DNA from: Corynebacterium aurimucosum
GTDB lineage: Bacteria > Actinomycetota > Actinomycetes > Mycobacteriales > Mycobacteriaceae
Length of the DNA stretch: 64,000 nt
Reading direction: 5' to 3'
NCBI RefSeq assembly: GCF_030408555.1
Contig: NZ_CP047048.1
Coordinates: 1,798,001-1,862,000 of the forward strand
Part shown: in pieces, positions 28,261 to 36,300 of the stretch
Layout of the letters: each line of letters starts with the position of its first letter
How positions within the stretch are numbered: the stretch's first letter is position 1
The notes under the pieces: generated by a model
What the model saw: only the letters and a program-made list of their open reading frames with translations
Database searches by the model: none
Told to the model about the DNA's origin: nothing
Position numbers and translations under genes: made by a program

Positions 28261-29180
28261 CCGCGCAAAACCTCCACGGCGTGCTTCAGGTCCTCGGGAT
28301 AAGGTGCGGTGCATTCAAACCACCTGCCAGTACCCGGGTGGGTAAATCCGAGCTTTACCGCATGCAGCCACTGGCGGTTAAGCCCCACGCGCTTGGCCAG
28401 GTTCGGGTCACAGCCATACATCGGATCACCCACACAGGGATGCCCGGTGGCGGACATGTGGACGCGGATCTGGTGGGTTCGGCCGGTCTCCAAATGAACT
28501 TCGAGGAGGCTAGCCTCGCGGAAGGCCTCCAGCAGCTTGTAATGTGTCACCGCCGGTTTGCCGTCATCGACGACCCCAAATTTCCAGCCCGCCGAAGGAT
28601 GACGGCCAATGGGTGCATCAATGGTCCCCACGATGGGATCCGGCAAGCCTTGGACCACGGCGTGATAGGTCTTCTTCACGGTGCGCTCGCGGAAGGCGTT
28701 CTTGAGTTGGGAGTAGGCACGCTCACTGGCGGCCACCACCATGACGCCGGAGGTTCCCACGTCGAGGCGGTGGACAATGCCCTTGCGTTCGGTAGGGCCG
28801 GCGTCGGCAAGCGCATAGCCCGCCGCCCGCAGCCCGCCAATGACGGTGGGGCCATCCCAGCCCAACGTCGGGTGCGCGGCCACCCCCACCGGTTTGAACA
28901 CACAGATGACGTCCTCGTCGACATAGAGGACATCCATGCCCTCCACCAGCTCCTCCTTGGGGACAAGTGGTTCCGCAGGCGCCGGCATCATGACGTCGAT
29001 CCACCCGCCGGCGTTTAAGCGCTCGGACTTGCCCACTGCCTCGCCGTCGATTTCCACGTCACCCGCCGTGCACAACTGGGCCACTCGGGCGCGGGAAATA
29101 CCCAGGAGCTTGGCCAAGGCAGCGTCCACGCGCATGCCATCGAGGCCCTCGGGTACCGGCAACCTACGGCTTTCGCGCAT
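28257..29180 (-). CDS. RluA/RluD-type 23S rRNA pseudouridine synthase
   Basis: A 307-residue enzyme. An N-terminal S4 domain (residues about 15-75: RVDAALAKLLGISRARVAQL) precedes the catalytic domain. The catalytic Asp lies in HRLDVGTSG; VGDPMYG and LETGRTHQIRVH are family motifs. RluD-like enzymes modify helix 69 of 23S rRNA. Start at 29180 has GGGGGAG close upstream and overlaps the end of lspA by 17 bp. Gene order lspA then rluD-like is common in actinobacteria. Confidence 0.93.
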   Translation of the reverse strand: MRESRRLPVPEGLDGMRVDAALAKLLGISRARVAQLCTAGDVEIDGEAVGKSERLNAGGWIDVMMPAPAEPLVPKEELVEGMDVLYVDEDVICVFKPVGVAAHPTLGWDGPTVIGGLRAAGYALADAGPTERKGIVHRLDVGTSGVMVVAASERAYSQLKNAFRERTVKKTYHAVVQGLPDPIVGTIDAPIGRHPSAGWKFGVVDDGKPAVTHYKLLEAFREASLLEVHLETGRTHQIRVHMSATGHPCVGDPMYGCDPNLAKRVGLNRQWLHAVKLGFTHPGTGRWFECTAPYPEDLKHAVEVLRG

Positions 29181-29709
29181 TACACTCCCCCGCTTCCTGC
29201 TCTTCCGACTTCTCATTCATCTCTGAGTAGAACATCGCGATGATGAAAACCACCACGCCACAGGTGATTGCCGCGTCCGCGATATTGAACACTGCGAAGC
29301 TGCCCACGGAGATATAATCCACGACGTGGCCGAACCAGAACCCTGGCTCACGGACCAGGCGGTCGATGAAATTGCCCAGCGCGCCGCCAGCGATCATTGC
29401 CAGCCCGATGGCCTGCCACTTGTCGTGGATACGCGGAGCGGCGATGGCCACGCCAACGATGAAGGCCAATTGGATGGTGGTAAACAGCCACGTCGAGCCC
29501 TCCCCTCCCATGGAGAAGGCAGCGCCGGGGTTAAACAAAAGGTAGAAGCGGAACCAGTCACCGAACACCGGTAAGGCTTCACCTTCGGTGAGGATGGACA
29601 GCATCAGCGCCTTCACGGCTTGGTCGACGGCGGCCACACCGAGCACCACCGCAACCATCACTCCGATATAACTCCTTGCTTTCACCCGTTCCATTCTAAA
29701 CAGGCTCAT
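29164..29709 (-). CDS. lspA: Lipoprotein signal peptidase LspA (signal peptidase II)
   Basis: A 181-residue polytopic aspartic protease that cleaves prolipoproteins after lipidation. It has four membrane segments; the catalytic aspartates are in GNFIDRL and FNIADAAI. NPGAAFSMG is the third conserved block. The start is 29709 (MSLFRMERV) or 29694; neither has a Shine-Dalgarno, and a leaderless transcript is likely. Several of its presumed substrates lie in this window, one divergently 17 bp away. Confidence 0.93.
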   Translation of the reverse strand: MSLFRMERVKARSYIGVMVAVVLGVAAVDQAVKALMLSILTEGEALPVFGDWFRFYLLFNPGAAFSMGGEGSTWLFTTIQLAFIVGVAIAAPRIHDKWQAIGLAMIAGGALGNFIDRLVREPGFWFGHVVDYISVGSFAVFNIADAAITCGVVVFIIAMFYSEMNEKSEEQEAGECNARKP

Positions 29710-29712
29710 CCG

Positions 29713-29718
29713 GTAATT
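29713..29718 (+). promoter_or_regulatory. Candidate -10 for a leaderless lipoprotein transcript
   Basis: TAATTT lies 8 bases before the GTG at 29727, the right distance for transcription to start at or next to the start codon. No Shine-Dalgarno is seen. The same bases read on the other strand (AAATTA) lie just upstream of the lspA ATG at 29709, so the two divergent promoter cores would overlap. Confidence 0.45.
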
Positions 29719-29726
29719 TGGAATGC

Positions 29727-30674
29727 GTGTTTCGTGTGAGAGCTCTAGCAGTCCTGTCCGCCACCGTCCTAGGAGTAAGCGGCGCGCTCGCCGGCTGTTC
29801 CTATTCCCAGCCGTCCAAGCCAGTCGAAGAACCGGTCGGCTTGGCCCTCGACGCCCCGCGCGTCACCCTCTTGGAGCCCGGTGACGGTGCCAGCCGCGTT
29901 CTGGCTTATCAGGATCTCGATGCTTCTCAGGAGCTGACCTACAAGGTCGCCACGGGTTTCGACCAGCAGCTGCGCAAAGATGGCAGCGCTGCCCTTTCGC
30001 CGGCGACCGAGGATACGGTCACTCTTCCGCTGCAGGCTTCGGTGGAAGCTGCCACCGAGAACGTCGAAGGCCAGCTTCCGGCGAGCCGCAACGCCTTCGT
30101 CACCGTGGGCAAGCCCGAGGCTGACGGCACGGATGTCTCTTCCGCCGAGGGTTTCCAGTTTGGGTGGCGTGGTACGGATACCGGACAGATGAATTCTCTG
30201 CGCCTAGCGGCCCCGCAGGCAGCAACCGATCAGGCCCGCAGCACAGTCGAGCGCGCTATCACCAGCCTGACCTCCCTGCCCATCGTCTTCCCAGATGAGG
30301 AAATCGGCCCCGGCGCGACATGGATGGTGGAATCGCGCGTCACTGGCGAATCCACGCTGCTGCAAACCACGACATATACCTTGGACAAGCTGGACGGGGA
30401 TACCGCCACCCTCAGCGTCAAGGTGGAGCAGCGTCCTTCCCTGGGCGCGCTGTCCTTTGACGGTGCCGACGCCCCCGAGGAACTGCAGGGCAAAGAACTC
30501 AAGGTGCTCGATCACACCTCCACCTCGGAAGGCTCGGTCACAGTTGATCTGACCAAGCCGCTTCCCACCGCCGGCGATGTCTCTGTGACCACCGCCATTT
30601 CTTATGGTGCGGAAGGCTCCGATCTTCGCGTGGTGCAGACCAGCGCCACCGAAATGGAGTTCACAACCGACTAG
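29727..30674 (+). CDS. Secreted lipoprotein of unknown function
   Basis: About 315 residues. The signal peptide ends LGVSGALAGC, a good lipobox, with Cys near residue 23. The mature part is Ser/Thr/Asp-rich and beta-looking, with long alternating strands. Start codons TTG 29718, GTG 29727 and GTG 29736 are possible; 29727 is chosen for its spacing to TAATTT. It resembles a class of actinobacterial lipoproteins without known function. A strong terminator follows. Confidence 0.78.
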   Translation: MFRVRALAVLSATVLGVSGALAGCSYSQPSKPVEEPVGLALDAPRVTLLEPGDGASRVLAYQDLDASQELTYKVATGFDQQLRKDGSAALSPATEDTVTLPLQASVEAATENVEGQLPASRNAFVTVGKPEADGTDVSSAEGFQFGWRGTDTGQMNSLRLAAPQAATDQARSTVERAITSLTSLPIVFPDEEIGPGATWMVESRVTGESTLLQTTTYTLDKLDGDTATLSVKVEQRPSLGALSFDGADAPEELQGKELKVLDHTSTSEGSVTVDLTKPLPTAGDVSVTTAISYGAEGSDLRVVQTSATEMEFTTD

Positions 30675-30737
30675 CTAGCGCGCTTGGCGCCTATGCCGCT
30701 GCACGCGGCAGCCGCGTCACGGGTTTCCAGACAACAC

Positions 30738-30793
30738 AGCGCCCACCACCTGACTGGCAGAAAAGCCAGTGGGTGGTGGGCGCTGAGGTTTTT
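30738..30793 (+). terminator. Large Rho-independent terminator
   Basis: AGCGCCCACCACC (30738-30750) pairs exactly with GGTGGTGGGCGCT (30772-30784); an inner ACTGGC/GCCAGT stem closes on an AGAAAA loop, with a small bulge between. GAGG and T5 follow. It lies between two convergent lipoprotein genes; the T-run favours the plus-strand gene. Confidence 0.92.
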
Positions 30794-30804
30794 GTCGGCC
30801 GAGC

Positions 30805-31449
30805 TTACTGAGCTGGGGCCTCAGCGGGAGCCTCAGCGTCCTCTGCAGGCACCTCGGCAGGGGCCTGCTCGGCTGGCACTTCCTCGCCTTCAGCGGGGGC
30901 GTCGGCAGGCGCCGCTGCGTCTTCCGGCACGGAATCGGCGCACATCTCCGGAACCTCTTCCGGCGGGACGATGTTGGTGACCAAAACACAAGCCCAGGTC
31001 TTAGACAGCTTCCATGTACCACTCTCGTTGATGAACTCCACCTGGTCGGCGGTCTGCTGCTGACCATCCGGGGTATTGATGTGGACGGTCGCCAGCGCGG
31101 AATCCGGCACGAGGCCCGGAATGACCGGGGCCACGACCTCGAAGGTGGCACCGGATTCGGCCTGGGACTGCGACATGACGTCGAAAAGCTCCGGCGCCGT
31201 CTCGCTACCCTGGACCAGCTGCACCTTCTCTTCCTGGGGAAGGTTCGGGTCCGCGGCCTTGGACAGAATCTCGTTGAGCTGCTCCACAGTGGGCATCTCG
31301 GTGGAGACAACCTGCGAGGCGGAGGTTTCGCCCGAAGGCTTGGCGGCGGTGCTGCTCTCGCTCGCAGCATCCTCAGAAGACGAGCAGGCGGACAGGGCAG
31401 TCGCGGCGCCCAGAGCCAGGACGGCGGCGCTCAGCTTGAAGGATTTCAC
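30805..31449 (-). CDS. Lipoprotein with MTB12/CFP2-like domain and Pro-Ala-Glu tail
   Basis: A 214-residue lipoprotein; lipobox LSAC, Cys near residue 22. Residues about 50-155 (PTVEQLNEILSKAADPNLP, FINESGTWKLSKTWA) resemble the mycobacterial low-molecular-weight antigen MTB12 (CFP2) domain. The last about 40 residues repeat Ala/Pro/Glu units of the APAE type, a flexible wall-spanning tail. GTG start at 31449 with GAGGAG 5 bases upstream. Function unknown; the family is secreted and antigenic in mycobacteria. Confidence 0.8.
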   Translation of the reverse strand: MKSFKLSAAVLALGAATALSACSSSEDAASESSTAAKPSGETSASQVVSTEMPTVEQLNEILSKAADPNLPQEEKVQLVQGSETAPELFDVMSQSQAESGATFEVVAPVIPGLVPDSALATVHINTPDGQQQTADQVEFINESGTWKLSKTWACVLVTNIVPPEEVPEMCADSVPEDAAAPADAPAEGEEVPAEQAPAEVPAEDAEAPAEAPAQ

Positions 31450-31555
31450 AAATACTCCTCACGTAGGGGATCGTAGTTTATCCTTTTTACTTTAGCGTCC
31501 GTGAACCCAGCCCTGGGTTTCCCGCGCAGGTGCGTGGCTGTAGTAGCCTGCTGGC

Positions 31556-32491
31556 ATGACCTTTGCCCTCATCGCCACCGGTGGCACCATCGCTTGTACG
31601 ACGGTCCGTGACGGTTCCCTAGTCCCCACCGTTAGCGGCCAGCAGCTGGCCGCTTCTCTGGGCACTGACGGCGGCACGCACGACATTGAGGTGGTGGAAT
31701 TCCGCGCGCTAGATTCCAGCTCAATTACGTTGGCCGACCTCGATGAGCTCCTGTTGTGCGTTCGCGAACAGCTCTCCCGCCCAGACATCGACGGCGTCCT
31801 CATCACGCACGGCACCGATTCCATGGAGGAAACCGCGCTGGCCTTGTCCCTTTTTGACTTGGGCGATGGCCCTATCGTGCTCACCGGCGCCCAGCGCGCC
31901 TTCGACCACCCGGCCGGTGATGGCCCGCGCAACCTGCGCGAGGCCTATGGGCTTCTGCGCTCCGGCAAGCCGGGCGTGTGGGTGCAGTTCGGCGGCAAGA
32001 CTATCCCTGGGCGCGGTGCGCGCAAGTGGCATACTTCGCAGCTCAACGGCTTTGAGGAATTGCCGGTGGGAGACTCCACTGTGCCACTCCTCCCCTTGGC
32101 ACCGATGGCCGGACATCCAGTTGAAATCATCGCGGCCTACCCGGGTGCCGGTGCCACGCTTGTCGACGCCTCCCTCCCCCACGCCTCCGGCCTCGTCATC
32201 GAGGCGATGGGTTCGGGAAACATGGGCGCGGAGATGGGTGCCGGGGTGACCCGCGCGCTGCAGGCGTGCGTGCCCGTGGTGATCAGCACCCGAACTCCCT
32301 ACGGGAATACCAAGCTGGCCTATGGCGGCGCTGGCGGTGGCGCCACCTTGGGCGAGATGGGCGCGGTGGCCGCCGGCGGATTCCGCGCCGGGCAGGCCCG
32401 CATTATGCTTGCTGCGGCACTTGCTACAGGCACGCCGGTGGCAGAGATGTTTAGTAAGGCACCAACCAGCACGGCCTATACCGCGGGCTAA
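31556..32491 (+). CDS. L-asparaginase (type I/II family)
   Basis: A 311-residue amidohydrolase producing aspartate and ammonia. The two catalytic threonine motifs are ATGGTIA at residue 7 and THGTDSMEETA near residue 85. No signal peptide, so cytoplasmic. SRTPYGN and the C-terminal helices are typical. No clear Shine-Dalgarno precedes the ATG. Its stop codon interlocks with that of dinB in CTAA (32488-32491). Confidence 0.92.
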   Translation: MTFALIATGGTIACTTVRDGSLVPTVSGQQLAASLGTDGGTHDIEVVEFRALDSSSITLADLDELLLCVREQLSRPDIDGVLITHGTDSMEETALALSLFDLGDGPIVLTGAQRAFDHPAGDGPRNLREAYGLLRSGKPGVWVQFGGKTIPGRGARKWHTSQLNGFEELPVGDSTVPLLPLAPMAGHPVEIIAAYPGAGATLVDASLPHASGLVIEAMGSGNMGAEMGAGVTRALQACVPVVISTRTPYGNTKLAYGGAGGGATLGEMGAVAAGGFRAGQARIMLAAALATGTPVAEMFSKAPTSTAYTAG

Positions 32492-33951
32492 TTGTCCTCG
32501 CGTGGTGGGGCCTCTACCGTCCCCTCGGGGGCGACGTCACCGTCAAGCTCGGCATCATTGTCCGGCAGTACGTCCTCCCAGGCCAAGGAGTCCAGCGGAT
32601 CGGCTGGGCGGAGCTCTTCATCCTCAGCGGCGAAGGAGCGCACAAACCCCGGGCCCGTAGCGCGGGTTTCAAAGCGCACGCTGACCACTCCGTGGCCCGC
32701 ACCCTGAATCCAACCGTGGCCGAAGTCGGGGTGATAAATGTCCTGAGTAGCACGCCATTTGCAGCTCGGCGATTCCTCGGAATCTGCAGTGGGGGAGACA
32801 TCGACTGGGGTGGACGTGCTGCCCGGCAGATAATCGCTGACCCCGGTTTCATAGTCCGTGTCTGGGTCCTGGCGCACGATCTCATGGTCTAGTTCCGGAA
32901 AGAGCACGTCTTGGCGGGCCTCCTCCAACCCTGAGTAGCTCACGCCCACCAGCCTGATAGGACCGAGTTCTTCCGGGTAGCGCGCTAAACTCAGCGCTTT
33001 GGCTTCGAGCACCTTCAGATCATCTGTCGCATAGGGCAAGGTGGCTGAGCGTGACTCGATGTGAAAGTCCGCCATCCGCAGCTTCACCGTCACCGTGCGC
33101 GCGCCGCGACCATCCTTCAACAAACGGGAATGAGCGCCATGCGCCGCGCGAATCAGCGCCGCATCTACCTCTGCCGCCGTGCGCAGATCGGTGGGATAGG
33201 TGAACTCGGTGGAGATCTGTTTGGCAATCGCGCGCGGGGCAACTGGACGCTCATCAATCCCTTGGGCAAGCTCCCACAACTGCACACCCACCACACCGCC
33301 GAGCGAAATCTCGACTTCCTTGCGGCTCATTGCGGCCAGCTGGCCGATAGTCTCCACTCCGATGGCGGCAAGCTTCTGCTGGGTGACCGGCCCCGCACCC
33401 CACAGCTTTCCCACCGGCAGCGGGTGAATGAGCTCCTCGAAGCGCTCTCGTGGAACAACGAAGGTGCCGTCCGGTTTGGCCTCCCCCGAGGCGATCTTCG
33501 CGCTCTGCTTTCCCGCACCCGCACCAATAGAGCTGGGAAGGCCCGTCTCCGCTCGAATCACGCGGCGCAGGTTCTCTGCCCACTCACGAACCTCGTCGGC
33601 TGAGGCACCGACTAGTGCCTCAGGTTCCATGAAGGCCTCGTCGATGGAAAGCTGCTCGATGACCCCAGCGTGCTCCGCAATGATCTCAAATACCCGGCGC
33701 GAAGCCACCGAATAGACTGCTCGGCGAGGTTGCACCACCACGGCACGAAAACCCACGAGCTGCTGCGCGCGGAACATGGGCATGGCGGAATGCGCGCCAT
33801 AAGCGCGCGCCTCATAGGAAGCACCCGCGACGACCCCGCGGCCGGACGTCCCTCCCACAAGCACCGGACGACCGCGCAGGGTGGGCCGAGTCAGCTGTTC
33901 CACCGAGGCATAGAACGCATCCATGTCGATGTGAAGAACCCAGCGCTGCAT
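32488..33951 (-). CDS. dinB: Y-family DNA polymerase IV (DinB/DinX type) with C-terminal extension
   Basis: A translesion polymerase of 487 residues, versus about 350 for E. coli DinB. Catalytic residues are in HIDMDAFYASVE (residues 7-18) and SIDEAFME near 104. The little-finger domain ends near 345 with a beta-clamp-binding motif QDVLF (347-351), usually at the extreme C-terminus. About 135 more residues follow, including an ordered-looking segment (DFGHGWIQGAGHGVVSVRF) and an acidic end, as in the longer mycobacterial DinX. Start at 33951 (MQRWVLHIDM). Confidence 0.93.
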   Translation of the reverse strand: MQRWVLHIDMDAFYASVEQLTRPTLRGRPVLVGGTSGRGVVAGASYEARAYGAHSAMPMFRAQQLVGFRAVVVQPRRAVYSVASRRVFEIIAEHAGVIEQLSIDEAFMEPEALVGASADEVREWAENLRRVIRAETGLPSSIGAGAGKQSAKIASGEAKPDGTFVVPRERFEELIHPLPVGKLWGAGPVTQQKLAAIGVETIGQLAAMSRKEVEISLGGVVGVQLWELAQGIDERPVAPRAIAKQISTEFTYPTDLRTAAEVDAALIRAAHGAHSRLLKDGRGARTVTVKLRMADFHIESRSATLPYATDDLKVLEAKALSLARYPEELGPIRLVGVSYSGLEEARQDVLFPELDHEIVRQDPDTDYETGVSDYLPGSTSTPVDVSPTADSEESPSCKWRATQDIYHPDFGHGWIQGAGHGVVSVRFETRATGPGFVRSFAAEDEELRPADPLDSLAWEDVLPDNDAELDGDVAPEGTVEAPPREDN

Positions 33952-34026
33952 AACTACAAGTCTAAAACATATATTCGCATCCACAAGGAAGCCCTAGGCA
34001 GGCAAAGAGAACTAGCTCTCATGCGC

Positions 34027-34065
34027 GGCATAAGTGATCTATGCCCCACGATTGGCGCTTGGCGC
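34027..34065. repeat. Inverted and tandem repeats between dinB and the GntR gene
   Basis: GGCATA (34027-34032) and TATGCC (34040-34045) form a 6-bp dyad with a 7-base spacer. A tandem TTGGCGC repeat follows directly (34052-34058 and 34059-34065). These lie in the 150-bp divergent promoter region. They may be regulatory, but no regulator can be named. Confidence 0.3.
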
Positions 34066-34093
34066 TAGACACCAAACCCCGCTTGCATGCATC

Positions 34094-34103
34094 ATGTATA
34101 CAT
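34094..34103. promoter_or_regulatory. GntR-type operator palindrome ATGTATACAT
   Basis: A perfect 10-bp palindrome of the TGTATACA type often bound by FadR-subfamily GntR proteins. It overlaps the proposed start of the GntR gene itself, and outer arms TTGCATG (34083-34089) and CATGCAA (34101-34107) add further symmetry. Autorepression is the simple reading. Confidence 0.55.
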
Positions 34104-34743
34104 GCAAAAAGACAAGGTACCTGCCGCTGAAAGGGCCTATGAGCACCTCAAGCGCCGCATCATCGATGACGAGGTCGATGACTCGGACATGCTCTCCGAA
34201 GCCGCCCTAGCCGCCGAGCTAGGGATGAGCCGAACCCCGGTGCGCGAGGCTTTCCTCCGCTTGGAGGTGGAAGGCTTTTTGAAGCTCTATCCCAAACGTG
34301 GCGCGTTGGTCGTGCCGATTAGCCCCCGCGAGATCCGAGAAGTCTACGAGGCCCGCCTCCTCGTGGACGAGAACTCTGCGCGCCACATCTGCGGGCTATC
34401 CCCCGAGGAACGTGAACTCATTGCCGATGTCCTCGATGCCACCATCGAGGAACAAAATGCCGCCCTCGACGCTGGCGATCTGGGCACCTATACCCAACTA
34501 GACGCTAAGTTTCACCAAACCATCATGGACAACGGCGGCAACCGCCTGCTGGCGCACCTCGGCCACACGCTGCGCGAGCGCCAACAGCGTTTTACCGCCA
34601 CCGCCATCGGCCGCAGCGTTGAGAAGGCCCGCGCCTTCGTGGCCCAGCACGCAGTGCTTGCCGACGCCCTCCGCACCGGCGACATCGACTCCTACCTGAC
34701 CGAACTCCATTCCCACCTCAACTCCTCAAGGAAGCAACTGTGA
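34102..34743 (+). CDS. GntR-family regulator, FadR/FCD subfamily
   Basis: A 213-residue regulator. The N-terminal winged helix (residues about 8-70) contains LSEAALAAELGMSRTPVREAF and LKLYPKRGALVVP, classic GntR motifs. The C-terminal all-helical FCD domain has REVYEARLLVDENSARHI and DAKFHQTIMDNGG, with likely metal-binding Asp/His. The ATG at 34102 is preferred over one at 34087; neither has a Shine-Dalgarno. The stop overlaps the GTG of the MFS gene (GTGA), so it very likely controls that exporter. Confidence 0.88.
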   Translation: MQKDKVPAAERAYEHLKRRIIDDEVDDSDMLSEAALAAELGMSRTPVREAFLRLEVEGFLKLYPKRGALVVPISPREIREVYEARLLVDENSARHICGLSPEERELIADVLDATIEEQNAALDAGDLGTYTQLDAKFHQTIMDNGGNRLLAHLGHTLRERQQRFTATAIGRSVEKARAFVAQHAVLADALRTGDIDSYLTELHSHLNSSRKQL

Positions 34744-36110
34744 CTGTATCCGCGCATTCGAGCTCTGCTGTCGAGGCGCCCGCTACCCAAACCGACGCCT
34801 GTACAGAAGCCGACACCACTACCGAAAGCTCTGAAGGCACTGAAAACTCTGCCTGCACAGGGTCGCCCATCCGCTCCCTCGAAGCGCCGCTACCAAAGCG
34901 TGCGTGGTACCCCGTCGCTGGCTCAATGATTGCCGTGGCGTGGGGCGGAAACGAGTTCACCCCGCTGCTGGTGATGTATCGCGAGACCTCCAATTTTTCC
35001 CAGGTTACGGTCAATGGGCTTCTCGCCGCCTATGTCGTAGGTATTATCCCCGCCCTGCTGATTGGTGGCCCACTATCCGACCTGCTTGGCCGCCGCCCCC
35101 TGCTGCTCCCCGCGGCACCGCTGTCATTGGCAGGCTCTTTCTTGCTGTCCATCGCCCCCAACGAGCCACTCATCATTGCGCTGGGGCGCGTCCTGTGCGG
35201 CATGGCTTTGGGTTTGGTCATGGCCGTGGGCTCAACGTGGATTACAGAGCTCATCACGCGTGCTGGCGGGGACCCGGCGACAGGCGCCCGCAAAGCGTCC
35301 TTGTGCTTGACCGCAGGCTTCCTCGTGGGCGCAGGTATCGCTTCGGTACTGGCTCAGTGGGGCCCATGGCCGACCCACACGGCTTATATCCTCCACATGT
35401 TGCTTACGTTACTGACCGCCGTGTGGATCCTGCATACCCCGGAGACCCGCCAGCCCAGCCGGGGCGACGTCAAGACCACAGTCTTGGAGCTTCGGGTGCG
35501 CGACATGCTGGAGATGCTGCATATCCCAGCCGTTGCTCACAAGCGTTTCCTGCGCGTCGTCGTCCCCGTGGCCCCGTGGGTATTCGGTTGCGCGGGAGCA
35601 GCCTATGCGCTGCTGCCACAGCTCTTGTCCGATTCGGCAGGTGATGCCCCTATCGCTTTCTCCGGCCTGATGACTGTCATCACCCTCGGCTGCGGTGTCG
35701 CCGTCCAGATGTTGGGCCGTCTGGTGGATACCCATCAGTCTGCACGCGCCTCGGCGCTGGCCATGTTCGTCATCACCGTCGGCGCCATCCTCGGGGCCTT
35801 CGCCGCTCATTCGCTCTCCCTCCCGCTCGGCATCGCAGCCGCTGCGACGATGGGTGCGGGATACGGCCTAGCTCTCGTCGCCGGCTTGTCTGAAGTCCAG
35901 CGCATCGCGGGCGAGCGCGAGCTCGCCGGCCTGACCGCCGTGTACTACTCCATTTCCTACACCGGCTTCTTCATCCCCATGGCCTTCAGCGCGCTTGCAC
36001 CCTACATAGGTTTCACCGCGTTGTTCAGTATCGGCAGCTTCTTGGCGCTAGTCTGCCTCATCAACGTCATCCTTGCCTGGCGCGCGCACCTGCCCGGCAC
36101 CCGCCGCTAG
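34740..36110 (+). CDS. MFS transporter coupled to the GntR regulator
   Basis: A 456-residue permease with about 12 membrane segments. Residues 1-50 are an unusual hydrophilic leader rich in Thr, Ser, Ala and Glu. GGPLSDLLGRRPLLL near residue 108 is the MFS loop 2-3 motif. The GTG start overlaps the gntR stop (GTGA) and has AAGGAAG 5 bases upstream, so the two are translationally coupled. The gene is probably de-repressed by the FCD ligand, perhaps its substrate, a small organic acid or drug. Identity unknown. Confidence 0.87.
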   Translation: MTVSAHSSSAVEAPATQTDACTEADTTTESSEGTENSACTGSPIRSLEAPLPKRAWYPVAGSMIAVAWGGNEFTPLLVMYRETSNFSQVTVNGLLAAYVVGIIPALLIGGPLSDLLGRRPLLLPAAPLSLAGSFLLSIAPNEPLIIALGRVLCGMALGLVMAVGSTWITELITRAGGDPATGARKASLCLTAGFLVGAGIASVLAQWGPWPTHTAYILHMLLTLLTAVWILHTPETRQPSRGDVKTTVLELRVRDMLEMLHIPAVAHKRFLRVVVPVAPWVFGCAGAAYALLPQLLSDSAGDAPIAFSGLMTVITLGCGVAVQMLGRLVDTHQSARASALAMFVITVGAILGAFAAHSLSLPLGIAAAATMGAGYGLALVAGLSEVQRIAGERELAGLTAVYYSISYTGFFIPMAFSALAPYIGFTALFSIGSFLALVCLINVILAWRAHLPGTRR

Positions 36111-36233
36111 CGCAGCCCCCCCACAATCACTGCATCTTCCCGAAACACCCCTGCGCTCGGGGCAATCTCCCGAGCATCCCGTAACCACGGCGTCCTTCCT
36201 TAGGCTGCCCTGCGCTTCCTGTGCACAGACGCT

Positions 36234-36271
36234 AAAAGCTCCGCCTCCCGCATCCGGGAAGCGGAGCTTTT
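36234..36271. terminator. Bidirectional terminator between the MFS gene and ileS
   Basis: AAAAGCTCCGC (36234-36244) pairs perfectly with GCGGAGCTTTT (36261-36271), and TCCC/GGGA pair inside across one C/A mismatch. A-tracts on one side and T-tracts on the other serve both convergent genes. Confidence 0.93.
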
Positions 36272-36300
36272 CTGCAACCGTTTACGTCGCTGTTGTCGCC

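Noticed and set aside
33952..34026. LexA/SOS box upstream of dinB
   Set aside because: No TCGAA-N-TTCGA-like dyad is visible in the gap; SOS control cannot be claimed.
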